From: Thermodesulfobacteriota bacterium
GTDB taxonomy: Bacteria; Desulfobacterota_D; UBA1144; Nemesobacterales; UBA2774
Assembly (NCBI GenBank): GCA_040754335.1
Contig: JBFMCV010000001.1
Location: forward strand, 558,001-622,000
DNA length: 64,000 nt
Direction: 5' to 3'
The position numbers and the translations under genes are program-made. The notes beneath the pieces are model-generated. The model worked only from the letters and a program-made list of their open reading frames with translations. It was not told where the DNA came from and did no database searches. Below, in pieces: positions 46,148 through 54,473 of the stretch (position 1 is its first letter; every line of letters begins with the position of its first letter).

Positions 46148-47265
46148 CGGGTGAGGGTCTCCTCGCCCCCCGGGGCTCCGTCCCTTATCTCTATGTAGTC
46201 GTCTTCCTCCACCCCGGCCTCGACCGGCACCCTGACCTTCTTCCCGTCTTTCACGACCTCTATGTATCCGTCCTTGTAGGCCTCTTTCGAGATGAAGAGC
46301 CCTTCCCTGTCCATAACCACTATGTTCGCCTCGACGGTTATCCCGACCGGTATGTCGGGCGGATAATCCGTATCGGCCTTGACCTTGACGGTCCGGGAGA
46401 CCCTGTCCGATTCCCTCTCTATCACCCTTATCTTTCCCTCGAACACCTTGCCGGGATAAGCGTCCGTCGTTATGAGCACCTTCTCGCCGGGCTTAATCAG
46501 CGGAATAAACTCCTCGTCGACAGAGAGCACGGTCTCGAGCGTACCCGGGTTCCCGAGTGAGAAGAGTATGTCGTCCTTGAGCACGGAGTTCACGTAATCC
46601 CCTTCCTCGGCGAATTTCCTCAGCACCTCGCCGTCTACAGGGGACTTTATCTCGTGCTTCTCCATCTCCCTGACGACCGCCTGCTCGGCCGCCGTGAAGG
46701 ACTCGAGCTCGGACCTGAGTGACGCGAGCTGGTCGTTCAGCGCTTCGAGGGATTTCGCGAGCGTCTTTTCCGTGACCTCGAGCCCCTGCTTCGACTTGTC
46801 GTAGTCTTCCTTCGAAATTATCCCCTTGCCGTAAAGCGACTCCCTCCTCTCGAAGTTCCTCCTTTCAATCTCCGTGTTCATCTTCCATATAGCTATCTCG
46901 TCCCTGAGAGCCTTGAGGAATGGCGAGTCCTCCTTCATCCTCCCCTCTATGAGCTCCCTCTTTGCGGAAATCTCGCGGAGCTGCTCCTTCAGCTTATCGT
47001 TCTTGATAGTCGCGATAACCTCGCCCTTTTTGACCTTGTCCCCCTCCTTCACGTATATGCGGTCTATGTAGCCGGACACTTCGGGCTTTATCTGCACCTT
47101 GTTCACGCTGTCCACGTAGCCCGAGGCGTAAACGGACTTGACATACCTCTTCTTTTCGACCTTTGCCGCCTCTTTTGACTGTTCGCCCCCCGGAAAGAGG
47201 AATATGTATGCGATCAGCAGAACGGCCGCAGCCGCAACGAGAATAAAAATGTACCGTCTATTCAT
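46144..47265 (-). CDS. HlyD/MacA-like periplasmic adaptor
   Basis: 373 residues. An N-terminal anchor (FILVAAAAVLLIAYIFLF) is followed by lipoyl halves (YASGYVDSVNKVQIKPEVSG ... YIDRIYVKEGDKVKKGEVI), a long coiled coil (about 95-205), and a beta-barrel domain (LFSLGNPGTLETVLSVDEEF). It bridges the inner-membrane permease to an outer component. It is the first gene of adaptor-permease-ATPase; the stop overlaps the permease ATG by four bases. No outer-membrane channel is in the window, so TolC may be supplied elsewhere. Confidence 0.93.
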   Translation of the reverse strand: MNRRYIFILVAAAAVLLIAYIFLFPGGEQSKEAAKVEKKRYVKSVYASGYVDSVNKVQIKPEVSGYIDRIYVKEGDKVKKGEVIATIKNDKLKEQLREISAKRELIEGRMKEDSPFLKALRDEIAIWKMNTEIERRNFERRESLYGKGIISKEDYDKSKQGLEVTEKTLAKSLEALNDQLASLRSELESFTAAEQAVVREMEKHEIKSPVDGEVLRKFAEEGDYVNSVLKDDILFSLGNPGTLETVLSVDEEFIPLIKPGEKVLITTDAYPGKVFEGKIRVIERESDRVSRTVKVKADTDYPPDIPVGITVEANIVVMDREGLFISKEAYKDGYIEVVKDGKKVRVPVEAGVEEDDYIEIRDGAPGGEETLTR

Positions 47266-47503
47266 CTATGCACCCGGATGCTTGCAATTGAGTATTATCG
47301 TGAGGCTCATGTAAGCGGACTGAAACCGCCCCTGCGGGAGCCGCGTCCTGGACTTTCGGTGTATGGAAAGCCGTCATGGAACCCGCTCACGAGATATATT
47401 CTATCATTTATCTGTCAAAAAATCTTACAACGGACATGAATAATTATAGCCGTAAATTCGATTTTTAGCCTTTTATGCCATAAACATTGGGAAGTTCTTT
47501 TTG

Positions 47504-47519
47504 CGGCACGGAACTTGAT
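47504..47519 (+). promoter_or_regulatory. Sigma-54-like sequence upstream of hsp20
   Basis: CGGCACG (47504-47510), four bases, TTGAT (47515-47519), about 44 bases before the ATG. It fits the sigma-54 -24 box well but has A instead of C in the -12 TTGC. A TATAAT at 47533-47538 without a good -35 offers another reading. Confidence 0.25.
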
Positions 47520-47562
47520 TATAATTATTTAATATAATCCAAATATCAGGAGGGCAGGCATC

Positions 47563-48018
47563 ATGGCACTTAAAAGATGGGAACCGACGAAGGGCATGGA
47601 GAAGTTCTTCGAGGATATGTTCGAGGAAAGTTTTCCGACCAGGTTTTTAAGGAGATTTCCGAGATTCAAGTGGATGACCGAGGTCGAAACGGTCTGGCCT
47701 GCGGTCGATATGTACGACAAGGCCGAAGAGATAGTCGTCAAGGCTGAGGTGCCGGGAATAGACAAGAAGAACATAAAGATCTCGGTATCGGACAACACGC
47801 TAACGATCAAGGGGGAAATGAAGAAGGAAGAGGAGATCAAGGAAGAGGACTACTACTATTCCGAGAGGTCATACGGAAGCTTTTCGAGGTCGTTGACCCT
47901 TCCCGCGAAGGTCGTCGAGAGCAAGATATCGGCCGAGTTCAAGGACGGGATTCTGGAAGTCCATCTCCCGAAGGCGGCTGAATCGAAGCCCAAGGAGATC
48001 AAGGTCGAAGTAAAGTGA
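47563..48018 (+). CDS. Small heat-shock protein Hsp20
   Basis: 151-residue chaperone that holds unfolded proteins. The alpha-crystallin domain covers about 45-137: WPAVDMYDKAEEIVVKAEVP, then ISVSDNTLTIKGEMKKEEEI and SFSRSLTLPAKVVESKISA, ending in KDGILEVHLPKAAE. A short KEIKVEVK tail may carry the I-x-I-like assembly segment. AGGAGGG lies just before the ATG. It starts the stress gene island that runs to the P-type ATPase. Confidence 0.95.
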   Translation: MALKRWEPTKGMEKFFEDMFEESFPTRFLRRFPRFKWMTEVETVWPAVDMYDKAEEIVVKAEVPGIDKKNIKISVSDNTLTIKGEMKKEEEIKEEDYYYSERSYGSFSRSLTLPAKVVESKISAEFKDGILEVHLPKAAESKPKEIKVEVK

Positions 48019-48085
48019 AACAGCCCGGTTAGGGAGGCCTCTCCCCAGGCGAGGCTTACCGGCCGGAGAACGAAAGGAGGCCCGC

Positions 48086-48949
48086 GTGAAAATTAACAGG
48101 ATAGTATGGGGAGCCGACGGGACGGGAGATTCCGCTGAGGCTCTAAGGATAGCAGAAGCGCTTTCCGTAAAATTCAAATCGCGGATCATGGGAGTATCAG
48201 TAATTCCCGACTACTATAACGTAGTCAACCTCTTCCCGCCCGCCGAGAAAGCGAAGTTCCGCGACTGGGTCGACCTCAACCTGATCACGGCGAGGAAGGA
48301 CGCTATGGAAAAGGTGAAGCGCGACCTTTCGAAAAAGGGCGTCGGATTCGAGTACGACATCATGAGGGGCATACCCGCGAAGGCGATAACGAATTTCGCG
48401 GCGAAGCAGGATGCCGACCTTATCGCGCTCGGCAGGGGAAGGTCCGCCGAGAAGACGATACTCGGGGGCACGGCGCTCAAGGTCCTGAGGTCCGCAAGGG
48501 TCCCCGTGCTCACAGCAAGAGGGGATAAATTCAGGGGGGGCTTCAAGAGGATATTAGTCCCTGTCGACCTCTCTCACGGGCTCGGGAAGAGCTTCGATTA
48601 CGCGATCGACCTCGCGGCCGCCTTCGGCTCGGCCGTGCACGTGGTGAACGTCGTCGAGACCGGCTACCAGAAATACCCGCCCGAGCTTGCCGAGCAGCTG
48701 CGGGGATTCGCGCACAGGGAGCTCAGGGAAACGGTCGGGACGACGAAGCTTAAAGACGAGCTCTTCATCAACACTGTGATCGCTCCCAACGGCTGGCGCG
48801 GGATAACGGACTTTGCAATCGAGAAAAAAGCTGATTTAATTGTTATAATGACTTACGGGGGCGGCAGGTTTAAGAAGGAATTCATCGGGAGCGTCGCGGA
48901 GAAGGTCATACAGGGGGCTCAGTGCCCTGTGATAACGATGACGCCCTGA
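48086..48949 (+). CDS. Tandem universal stress protein (type A, copy 1)
   Basis: 287-residue UspA-type protein with two Usp domains (about 1-145, 150-287). Domain 1 starts INRIVWGADGTGDSAEALRI; its ATP-type loop is LGRGRSAEKTILGGTALKVL. Domain 2 starts RILVPVDLSHGLGKSFDYAI and ends MTYGGGRFKKEFIGSVAEKV. GTG 48086 is preceded by AAAGGAGG. A related gene lies at 50562: both share IPDYY/F, the LGxGR loop and the GGxxF-IGSVAE end, so the two are paralogues. Role: starvation/stress survival, ATP binding. Confidence 0.92.
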   Translation: MKINRIVWGADGTGDSAEALRIAEALSVKFKSRIMGVSVIPDYYNVVNLFPPAEKAKFRDWVDLNLITARKDAMEKVKRDLSKKGVGFEYDIMRGIPAKAITNFAAKQDADLIALGRGRSAEKTILGGTALKVLRSARVPVLTARGDKFRGGFKRILVPVDLSHGLGKSFDYAIDLAAAFGSAVHVVNVVETGYQKYPPELAEQLRGFAHRELRETVGTTKLKDELFINTVIAPNGWRGITDFAIEKKADLIVIMTYGGGRFKKEFIGSVAEKVIQGAQCPVITMTP

Positions 48950-48978
48950 GGGATTTGCGGCCCTTTGCACTATACGAA

Positions 48979-49878
48979 ATGGAAATTGGTAAAATTCTCT
49001 GGCCGACCGACGGCTCCAAGGAATCGGAAGGATCGCTTGGGCTCGCCGTCCACCTCGCCCGTATATACGGCTCCGAGATCATCTGTCTTCACGTGAGCCA
49101 GATACAGGTGCCCGTTACGGACCTCTATCCGAGCTATGAGCACGTCATAATGGACATAGTCAAGAACACCGAGGAGAGGTTCGGGAAGGAATTCAAGCGC
49201 ATAGAGTCAGAAAACCCCGGAGTGAAATTCTCGTCCAGGATAGTGAGGGGGAGCGTTGTCGACTGGATAATCGAGACCGCGAAGGACAACGCCGCGGGGC
49301 TCATAGTAATGGGGAAGAAAGGACACGGGCTCATAGGGAGCGCGCTCCTCGGGAGCAACACCCTCAAGGTGCTGAGGAATTCCCCCGTCCCTGTGCTTTC
49401 CGTGAAGCCCGAGGGCGAGAGGAAGGAATACGCCATAAAAAAGATACTCGTCCCGCTCGACATTGCGGACACCGCTGATACCTCCCTCGCGTATGCGCTC
49501 GAGCTTGCGGGAAAGCTCGGCTCAGGCGTCACCGCGGTGTACGTGTTCTGGCTCGACGCCAACGTTTATGAAATAAGCCCGGAGCTGGTCGACGAGCTGT
49601 CCGCCCACTCGGGGAAAGAGCTCGGGACCAGGGTCGACGGGATCAGGGCCCGCTATTCTAAGGACAACCCGGGCGCGCCCGAAGTAGAGGTCGATACCCG
49701 CGTGCTTACCGGCGTGAGCCCGGCACTTACCGTGACCGACTTTGCCGATGAGAACGGTTTCGACCTTATCGCGATAACGACGCACGGGAGGAAGGGTCTC
49801 GAGAGGTTCATACTCGGGAGCGAAACCGAAAAGATCATACGTGAAGCCCGCTGCCCGGTCCTGGCGTTAAAGCCCTGA
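48979..49878 (+). CDS. Tandem universal stress protein (type B, copy 1)
   Basis: 299 residues, two Usp domains. Domain 1 starts GKILWPTDGSKESEGSLGLA with nucleotide loop MGKKGHGLIGSALLGSNTLK; domain 2 starts KKILVPLDIADTADTSLAYA with loop THGRKGLERFILGSETEKII. Both loops have the G-x2-G-x9-G-S ATP-binding form. ATG 48979 was chosen for its DGS context; a start 19 codons earlier overlaps the previous gene's end. Its sister is the protein at 53543 (GKQGHG loop, DLADENE). Ends with CPVLALKP. Confidence 0.92.
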   Translation: MEIGKILWPTDGSKESEGSLGLAVHLARIYGSEIICLHVSQIQVPVTDLYPSYEHVIMDIVKNTEERFGKEFKRIESENPGVKFSSRIVRGSVVDWIIETAKDNAAGLIVMGKKGHGLIGSALLGSNTLKVLRNSPVPVLSVKPEGERKEYAIKKILVPLDIADTADTSLAYALELAGKLGSGVTAVYVFWLDANVYEISPELVDELSAHSGKELGTRVDGIRARYSKDNPGAPEVEVDTRVLTGVSPALTVTDFADENGFDLIAITTHGRKGLERFILGSETEKIIREARCPVLALKP

Positions 49879-49893
49879 GAGGGAGTGAAATAT

Positions 49894-50487
49894 ATGCCCC
49901 TGACGATCACGACACTGCTCTCCGCGTTGATATGCATTACGCTTGCGCCGCTCATTGCCTCGGCCGCGCCTGAAAAAGGTACGGCAGCCGCCGGAGATAA
50001 AATGGTCGAGAGGGGAAAGCAGCTCGTGACGGAGGGCAACTGCGATTACTGTCACACGCCGCTGATAGAGACGAAAGAAGGCCCCGTGCCCGATATCAAG
50101 AGGAGGCTGTCCGGGCATCCCCAGGACAGGGAGATACCGCGTCTCCCCGATACTGAGGTCGGCTCTACGGAGTGGATAGAGTTCCTGGGCACGCTCGACA
50201 CGACGGAGTGGGCTGGGCCGTGGGGCCTCGTATTCTCTAAGAACATCACCCCCGACCCGGAAACGGGCATAGGGAAATGGACGGAAGAGATATTCATCGG
50301 GACCATGAGGAGCGGAAAACACATAGACCTGAAAAGGGATATTATGCCGCCCATGCCCTGGCAGGACTACGCCCGGCTCCCGGACTATGACCTGAAATCC
50401 GTATTCGCCTACCTCATGACGCTCCCCCCGGTGAAGAACGCGGTGCCCAAGCCCGTGCCGATGCCCGGTAAAAAATCGGGAGAGTGA
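49894..50487 (+). CDS. Periplasmic mono-haem cytochrome c
   Basis: 197 residues: signal peptide (about 1-24), one haem motif CDYCH at 50-54, and a methionine ligand near MPPMPWQDYARLPDYDLKSV. The stretch NITPDPETGIGKWTEEIF is typical of small class I cytochromes that accept electrons from dehydrogenases or other oxidoreductases. ATG 49894 has AGGGAG seven bases before; a GTG nine bases earlier is in frame. Its place inside a row of stress proteins is unusual; no dehydrogenase or oxidase is next to it. Confidence 0.9.
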   Translation: MPLTITTLLSALICITLAPLIASAAPEKGTAAAGDKMVERGKQLVTEGNCDYCHTPLIETKEGPVPDIKRRLSGHPQDREIPRLPDTEVGSTEWIEFLGTLDTTEWAGPWGLVFSKNITPDPETGIGKWTEEIFIGTMRSGKHIDLKRDIMPPMPWQDYARLPDYDLKSVFAYLMTLPPVKNAVPKPVPMPGKKSGE

Positions 50488-50561
50488 TGCGGGCGTTTCC
50501 AATGCGCAATCTTATAGATTAAAATAATCCGCTATTCAGCGCCTGAAAGGAGGGCTTCAGC

Positions 50562-51431
50562 TTGATCAAGAAAATTGTGTGGGCTTCAGACGGTTCCAAG
50601 GATTCACTCGACGCTCTCGCTTTCGCGGAGTCGATCGCGCGCCCCCTCGACTCGGAGATAATCGGCCTCTACGTCATCCCAGATTATTTCGAAGTCCGCG
50701 CTCTTGACGAGTTCCCGAGCCCGGAGCTCGACCTGCTCGCCGACTGGATAAAGGAAAAGGAATCTAAGGGGAGCGACAGGCTCAAGAACATATCGGAAGA
50801 GCTCGCCTCAAAGGGGCTCCGTTTCAGGACACGCATCACGCAGGGCGTGCCGTATTTGAAGATCATAGAAGCCGGCGAAGAGGAAAACGCCGACCTCATA
50901 GTGCTCGGGAAAGGGAGGGCGGAGGAAAGGAACCTCCTGGGCGCGACCGCGCTCAAGGTGCTCAGGCGCTCGAGGATACCCGTGCTCATAGTAAGGCGCG
51001 ACAGCCCGAAAAAGGAGATAAAACGGATACTGGTCCCAACGGACCTCTACAACATAATGTCGAGGGACCTCCAGCTCGCCCTCGGCCTCGCGAGGGACCT
51101 CCGGGCGGAGATATACAGTCTCAACATTGTCGCTACGGGGGAAGGGAAATACCCGCCCAAGCTCGTGGAGCTGATGAGGGGGGACGCGTACAACAAGCTC
51201 ACGGAGCAGGTCGAGGAGGCCAGGCTCGAGGACAGGGTGGAAACCGCCGTAGAGACGGCGAGGAACGCCTGGATAGGGATTATCAACTACGCCAGGGAAA
51301 AGAAGATAGACCTTATAATCATGAACACCTACGGGGGATATAAGTTCAGGCGTGAGGACTTCATCGGGAGCGTCGCGGAGAGGGTCGCACAGGAATCCCC
51401 ATGCCCCGTCGTCACGGTCAAGCCCGTTTAG
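50562..51431 (+). CDS. Tandem universal stress protein (type A, copy 2)
   Basis: 289 residues, two Usp domains. Domain 1 IKKIVWASDGSKDSLDALAF and LGKGRAEERNLLGATALKVL; domain 2 RILVPTDLYNIMSRDLQLAL and end NTYGGYKFRREDFIGSVAER. Shares the IPDYF, LGxGR and IGSVAE marks with the protein at 48086. TTG 50562 is the start, preceded by GGAGG eight bases away. Paralogous pairs separated by a third-type gene suggest a duplication of the block. Confidence 0.92.
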   Translation: MIKKIVWASDGSKDSLDALAFAESIARPLDSEIIGLYVIPDYFEVRALDEFPSPELDLLADWIKEKESKGSDRLKNISEELASKGLRFRTRITQGVPYLKIIEAGEEENADLIVLGKGRAEERNLLGATALKVLRRSRIPVLIVRRDSPKKEIKRILVPTDLYNIMSRDLQLALGLARDLRAEIYSLNIVATGEGKYPPKLVELMRGDAYNKLTEQVEEARLEDRVETAVETARNAWIGIINYAREKKIDLIIMNTYGGYKFRREDFIGSVAERVAQESPCPVVTVKPV

Positions 51432-51464
51432 CTGTCGGTCACAGTACCCGTAATACGGAGCAAG

Positions 51465-52463
51465 ATGTTATCGGCGATAAGAAACAAGCTCTTCGTACCC
51501 GTTTTACTGATATTCCTCATAAACATGTTCGGCACTATAGGCTACATGGTCGTGGAGGGATGGAATTTCCGGGACTCCCTCTTCATGACCGTGACCACGC
51601 TTACGACCGTCGGTTACGGAGAAGTGCACGACCTCTCCCCCGCGGGCGAGATATTCACAATAGTGCTGCTCACCCTGGGCGTGGGGACCATACTTTATCT
51701 CCTCGGCACTCTGGCGAAGATAGTGCTGGAAGGGGAGCTTAAACAGATGATCGGGAGGTCCAGATTGGAAAGGAAAATAAAAGACATCAAAAACCATTAT
51801 ATAGTCTGCGGCTACGGGAGGATGGGCAAGACAATAGTCAGGGAGCTCGCCGGGAAGGGCATGGATATCATAGTCATCGAAAAGGAGCCGGTCGAGACGG
51901 CGGGGAACGGCGAGCCCGTGATAATCGAGGGCGACGCTACAAAGGACGACGTGCTCCTCTCGGCCGGCATAGAGAGGGCCTACGGCCTCATATCCGTCCT
52001 CCCGACAGACGCCGAGAACCTATTCGTCGTGCTGAGCGCGCGAGGGCTGAACCCCGGCCTCCTCATATATACGCGGGCCGGCGACGAGGGCTCGGAAAAG
52101 AAGATATTGAGGGCGGGCGCCGACAGGGTCGTATCCCCTTACCACACGGGAGGGATGAGGATAGCGGGCATGATACTCAAGCCGGCGGTGGTCGATTTCA
52201 TAGAATACGCCACTACGGCCGGGAACCTCGAGATTCAGCTCGAGGAGGTCGAGATACTGCCGGGCTCCGCTCTCGGCGGCAAGACTCTCGAAGCGTCCGG
52301 CATAGGAAGGGACCTCGGCATAATAATAACCGCCGTAAAAAAACCGGACGGGACGATGCATTTCAATCCGACGTCGAGGACGGTGATTGAAACGGGGGAT
52401 ACGCTCATAGCTTTAGGCGAGGTCACTAAGCTGAAGACGCTCGAAGCCATGGCCCGCGGATAG
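51465..52463 (+). CDS. K+ channel with TrkA-type RCK domain
   Basis: 332-residue inner-membrane channel subunit of the Kch/MthK style. Two membrane helices flank the filter TVGYGE at 48-53. The cytosolic part has a RCK/TrkA-N domain from about 100 (IVCGYGRMGKTIVRELA) and a TrkA-C-like domain from about 230 to the end (EVEILPGSALGGKTLEASGI). NAD(H) or other ligands usually gate it. It follows the UspA gene by 33 bases, suggesting co-transcription with the stress set. Confidence 0.93.
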   Translation: MLSAIRNKLFVPVLLIFLINMFGTIGYMVVEGWNFRDSLFMTVTTLTTVGYGEVHDLSPAGEIFTIVLLTLGVGTILYLLGTLAKIVLEGELKQMIGRSRLERKIKDIKNHYIVCGYGRMGKTIVRELAGKGMDIIVIEKEPVETAGNGEPVIIEGDATKDDVLLSAGIERAYGLISVLPTDAENLFVVLSARGLNPGLLIYTRAGDEGSEKKILRAGADRVVSPYHTGGMRIAGMILKPAVVDFIEYATTAGNLEIQLEEVEILPGSALGGKTLEASGIGRDLGIIITAVKKPDGTMHFNPTSRTVIETGDTLIALGEVTKLKTLEAMARG

Positions 52464-52475
52464 TCGGGCGCAGCG

Positions 52476-52718
52476 TCAGTCGGCTTCGTAAGAGGCCTCT
52501 CCGGCCCTCGCGATAAACCCCCTCGCCTTTACGAGAGCCTCTTCCACGGCTCCCTTCCTGTCGTCTTTATGTCCGGGCACGTTGACTATGACCCTGAGCG
52601 ACATTATCCTGCCCTTAACGTCCTCCTCCTTCTCGATGTACCCGAACGTGACCTCGGTCGCGTCCCTGTCCGCGTTGTAGCTCGTATCGATCAGGTATAG
52701 CGTTGAGTAATCCGACAT
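52476..52718 (-). CDS. Small hypothetical protein
   Basis: 80 residues, soluble, no signal sequence: YLIDTSYNADRDATEVTFGY, then RIMSLRVIVNVPGHKDDRKG and a helical AVEEALVKARGFIARAG end. No family was recognised. It is convergent with the potassium channel gene (12-base gap) and stands alone on its strand. GGGAGGCATGA-type purines before the ATG give a usable ribosome site. The 270 bases on to the CBS gene show no gene. Confidence 0.7.
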   Translation of the reverse strand: MSDYSTLYLIDTSYNADRDATEVTFGYIEKEEDVKGRIMSLRVIVNVPGHKDDRKGAVEEALVKARGFIARAGEASYEAD

Positions 52719-52990
52719 TCATGCCTCCCTTATCAGCCGTTCGCCGCCGGTATCACGGGTGTAATGGCAACAATTGTACCGTTTCCCGGTCCCGGCGCTG
52801 AAAGAAATTTCCGGACGACAACATTACCCTGCGTGTCAGAAAATGCGACAGACGACACCGGAGGGTCGGGCCCGGCCTGCATAACGCCCGGTTTCCCGAG
52901 CTTAACGCACATTGCTTACGTGGCATTATTGTTGCAATATTCTATAATAAAATCTTGCATTAAGGACATCCCTCCGAGGAGGTAGGATAA

Positions 52991-53440
52991 ATGACAGGAA
53001 AAAGAAAAACCCAGGCCGAGCTGTTGAGCGAGGTCATTAACAGGAACGTCGTGACGATCTCGCCTGCGGCGGCGCTTTCAGAAGCCGCGTACATGATGAT
53101 GAACGAAGACGTGGGCGCGCTCGTCGTGGTCGACGCCGATATGAGCCCCGTCGGCATGATCACGGACAGGGACCTGGTCGTATCCGCGATGGCCGAAGGC
53201 GTGAGCCCGGACGAGGCAACGGTCGAGGAGGTAATGACGAAGGACCCCATAACCGTCGACGAGGATACCGACATATTCGAGATGCTGAGCCTGCTGTCCG
53301 AGAATTCGATAAGGAGGCTCCCGGTAACGCGCGGGAGAAAGTTGAAGGGCATAGTGTCGGTCGACGACCTTATAGTCGTCGTGGCGACGGAGCTCGTAAA
53401 TCTAGCCATGGCGCTCAGCAGCAAATCTAAGGTCCTCTGA
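52991..53440 (+). CDS. Two-CBS-domain protein
   Basis: 149 residues made of a CBS pair: NVVTISPAAALSEAAYMMMN with ALVVVDADMSPVGMITDRDL, and DPITVDEDTDIFEMLSLLSE with RRLPVTRGRKLKGIVSVDDL. CBS pairs bind adenosine nucleotides (AMP, ATP, SAM) as energy sensors. GGAGGT precedes the ATG. It sits between K+ channel and UspA genes, fitting energy/stress sensing. A smaller relative lies at 61332. Confidence 0.92.
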   Translation: MTGKRKTQAELLSEVINRNVVTISPAAALSEAAYMMMNEDVGALVVVDADMSPVGMITDRDLVVSAMAEGVSPDEATVEEVMTKDPITVDEDTDIFEMLSLLSENSIRRLPVTRGRKLKGIVSVDDLIVVVATELVNLAMALSSKSKVL

Positions 53441-53542
53441 GCATGAGTCGGGGACACAACGGGAGATATTGTGGTAGAATTAATTGTCCCGGAGGGGCCT
53501 TACTTCAGGAAGCGGGAAATAATTCTTCAAAGCGAGACTGAC

Positions 53543-54451
53543 ATGGAAATGAACAGGATTCTCTGGGCCACGGACGGATCGGGTGAAGCCGAGCTCGCGC
53601 TTGAGTACGCGAAATACATTGCGAGGCTGTCAGGCGCCGAGATAATAGGCGTTCACGTAATTCCTCTACCGGTACAGCTCCTCTTCGAATCCCTGAGAGA
53701 AGAGGACGAGAAATTCCACGAGTGGCAGTCCGGGGTCGAGAGAAGGGTGAGCGACAGGTTCGTCGAGGTGAGGAACGAGCTCCTTCATCTGGGAATAAAG
53801 TTCGACGGCGTCATACTCAAAGGGATACCAAGCGACAAGATAAGGGAGTTCTCCCGTCTGAGAAAGGCCGACATTATAGTAATGGGGAAACAGGGGCACG
53901 GCATCATAGAGAGCATGATGGTCGGAAGCGAGACCGTGAAAGTGCTTAAGTCTTCCCACATCCCGGTGCTCGCCGTCAAGAGGACCGGCCCCGGAAACGA
54001 TATCAAGATAAGCAAAATAATTGTCCCGATAGACCTTGCCGACGAGAACGAGACGGCGCTTGACTACGCCCTCGGCCTCTCGGGCTTGACAGGGGCGGAC
54101 GTTACGGCCGTATACGCTCTCAGGCTCGATATGTACGCACAGGACATGCCGGCCGGGGCGCTCGACATCGTCATAAAGCAGTCTGCAAAGGAGCTCCGGG
54201 AGAGGGTGGACAGGATCAAGGACAAATACGAGAGCGGGCACGGCGTCACTCCGATCAGCGGGATAAAGACCGAAGTCATACACGGGCTCAGCCCCGCCAT
54301 ATCGATCGCCAATTACGCATCGAGGCAGCATGCCGACCTGATAGTCATCAACACGCACGCGAGGACGGGGCTCAAAAGGCTCGTGCTCGGCAGCGTCACG
54401 GAGAGGCTTATCCCGGAGGCCCCCTGCTCCGTTTTGTCGTTAAGGCCGTAA
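53543..54451 (+). CDS. Tandem universal stress protein (type B, copy 2)
   Basis: 302 residues, two Usp domains. Domain 1 NRILWATDGSGEAELALEYA with loop MGKQGHGIIESMMVGSETVK; domain 2 SKIIVPIDLADENETALDYA with loop THARTGLKRLVLGSVTERL. Sister of the protein at 48979. ATG 53543 gives the standard start; a GTG at 53471 opens a longer frame with no similarity. Ends just 22 bases before the kinase gene, so operon with it is likely. Confidence 0.9.
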   Translation: MEMNRILWATDGSGEAELALEYAKYIARLSGAEIIGVHVIPLPVQLLFESLREEDEKFHEWQSGVERRVSDRFVEVRNELLHLGIKFDGVILKGIPSDKIREFSRLRKADIIVMGKQGHGIIESMMVGSETVKVLKSSHIPVLAVKRTGPGNDIKISKIIVPIDLADENETALDYALGLSGLTGADVTAVYALRLDMYAQDMPAGALDIVIKQSAKELRERVDRIKDKYESGHGVTPISGIKTEVIHGLSPAISIANYASRQHADLIVINTHARTGLKRLVLGSVTERLIPEAPCSVLSLRP

Positions 54452-54473
54452 GAAAATTCATCCGCGGGAACAG

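Noticed and set aside
47504-47538. Confident sigma-54 promoter for hsp20
   Set aside because: The essential -12 GC is replaced (TTGA), so it is given only as a low-confidence feature.
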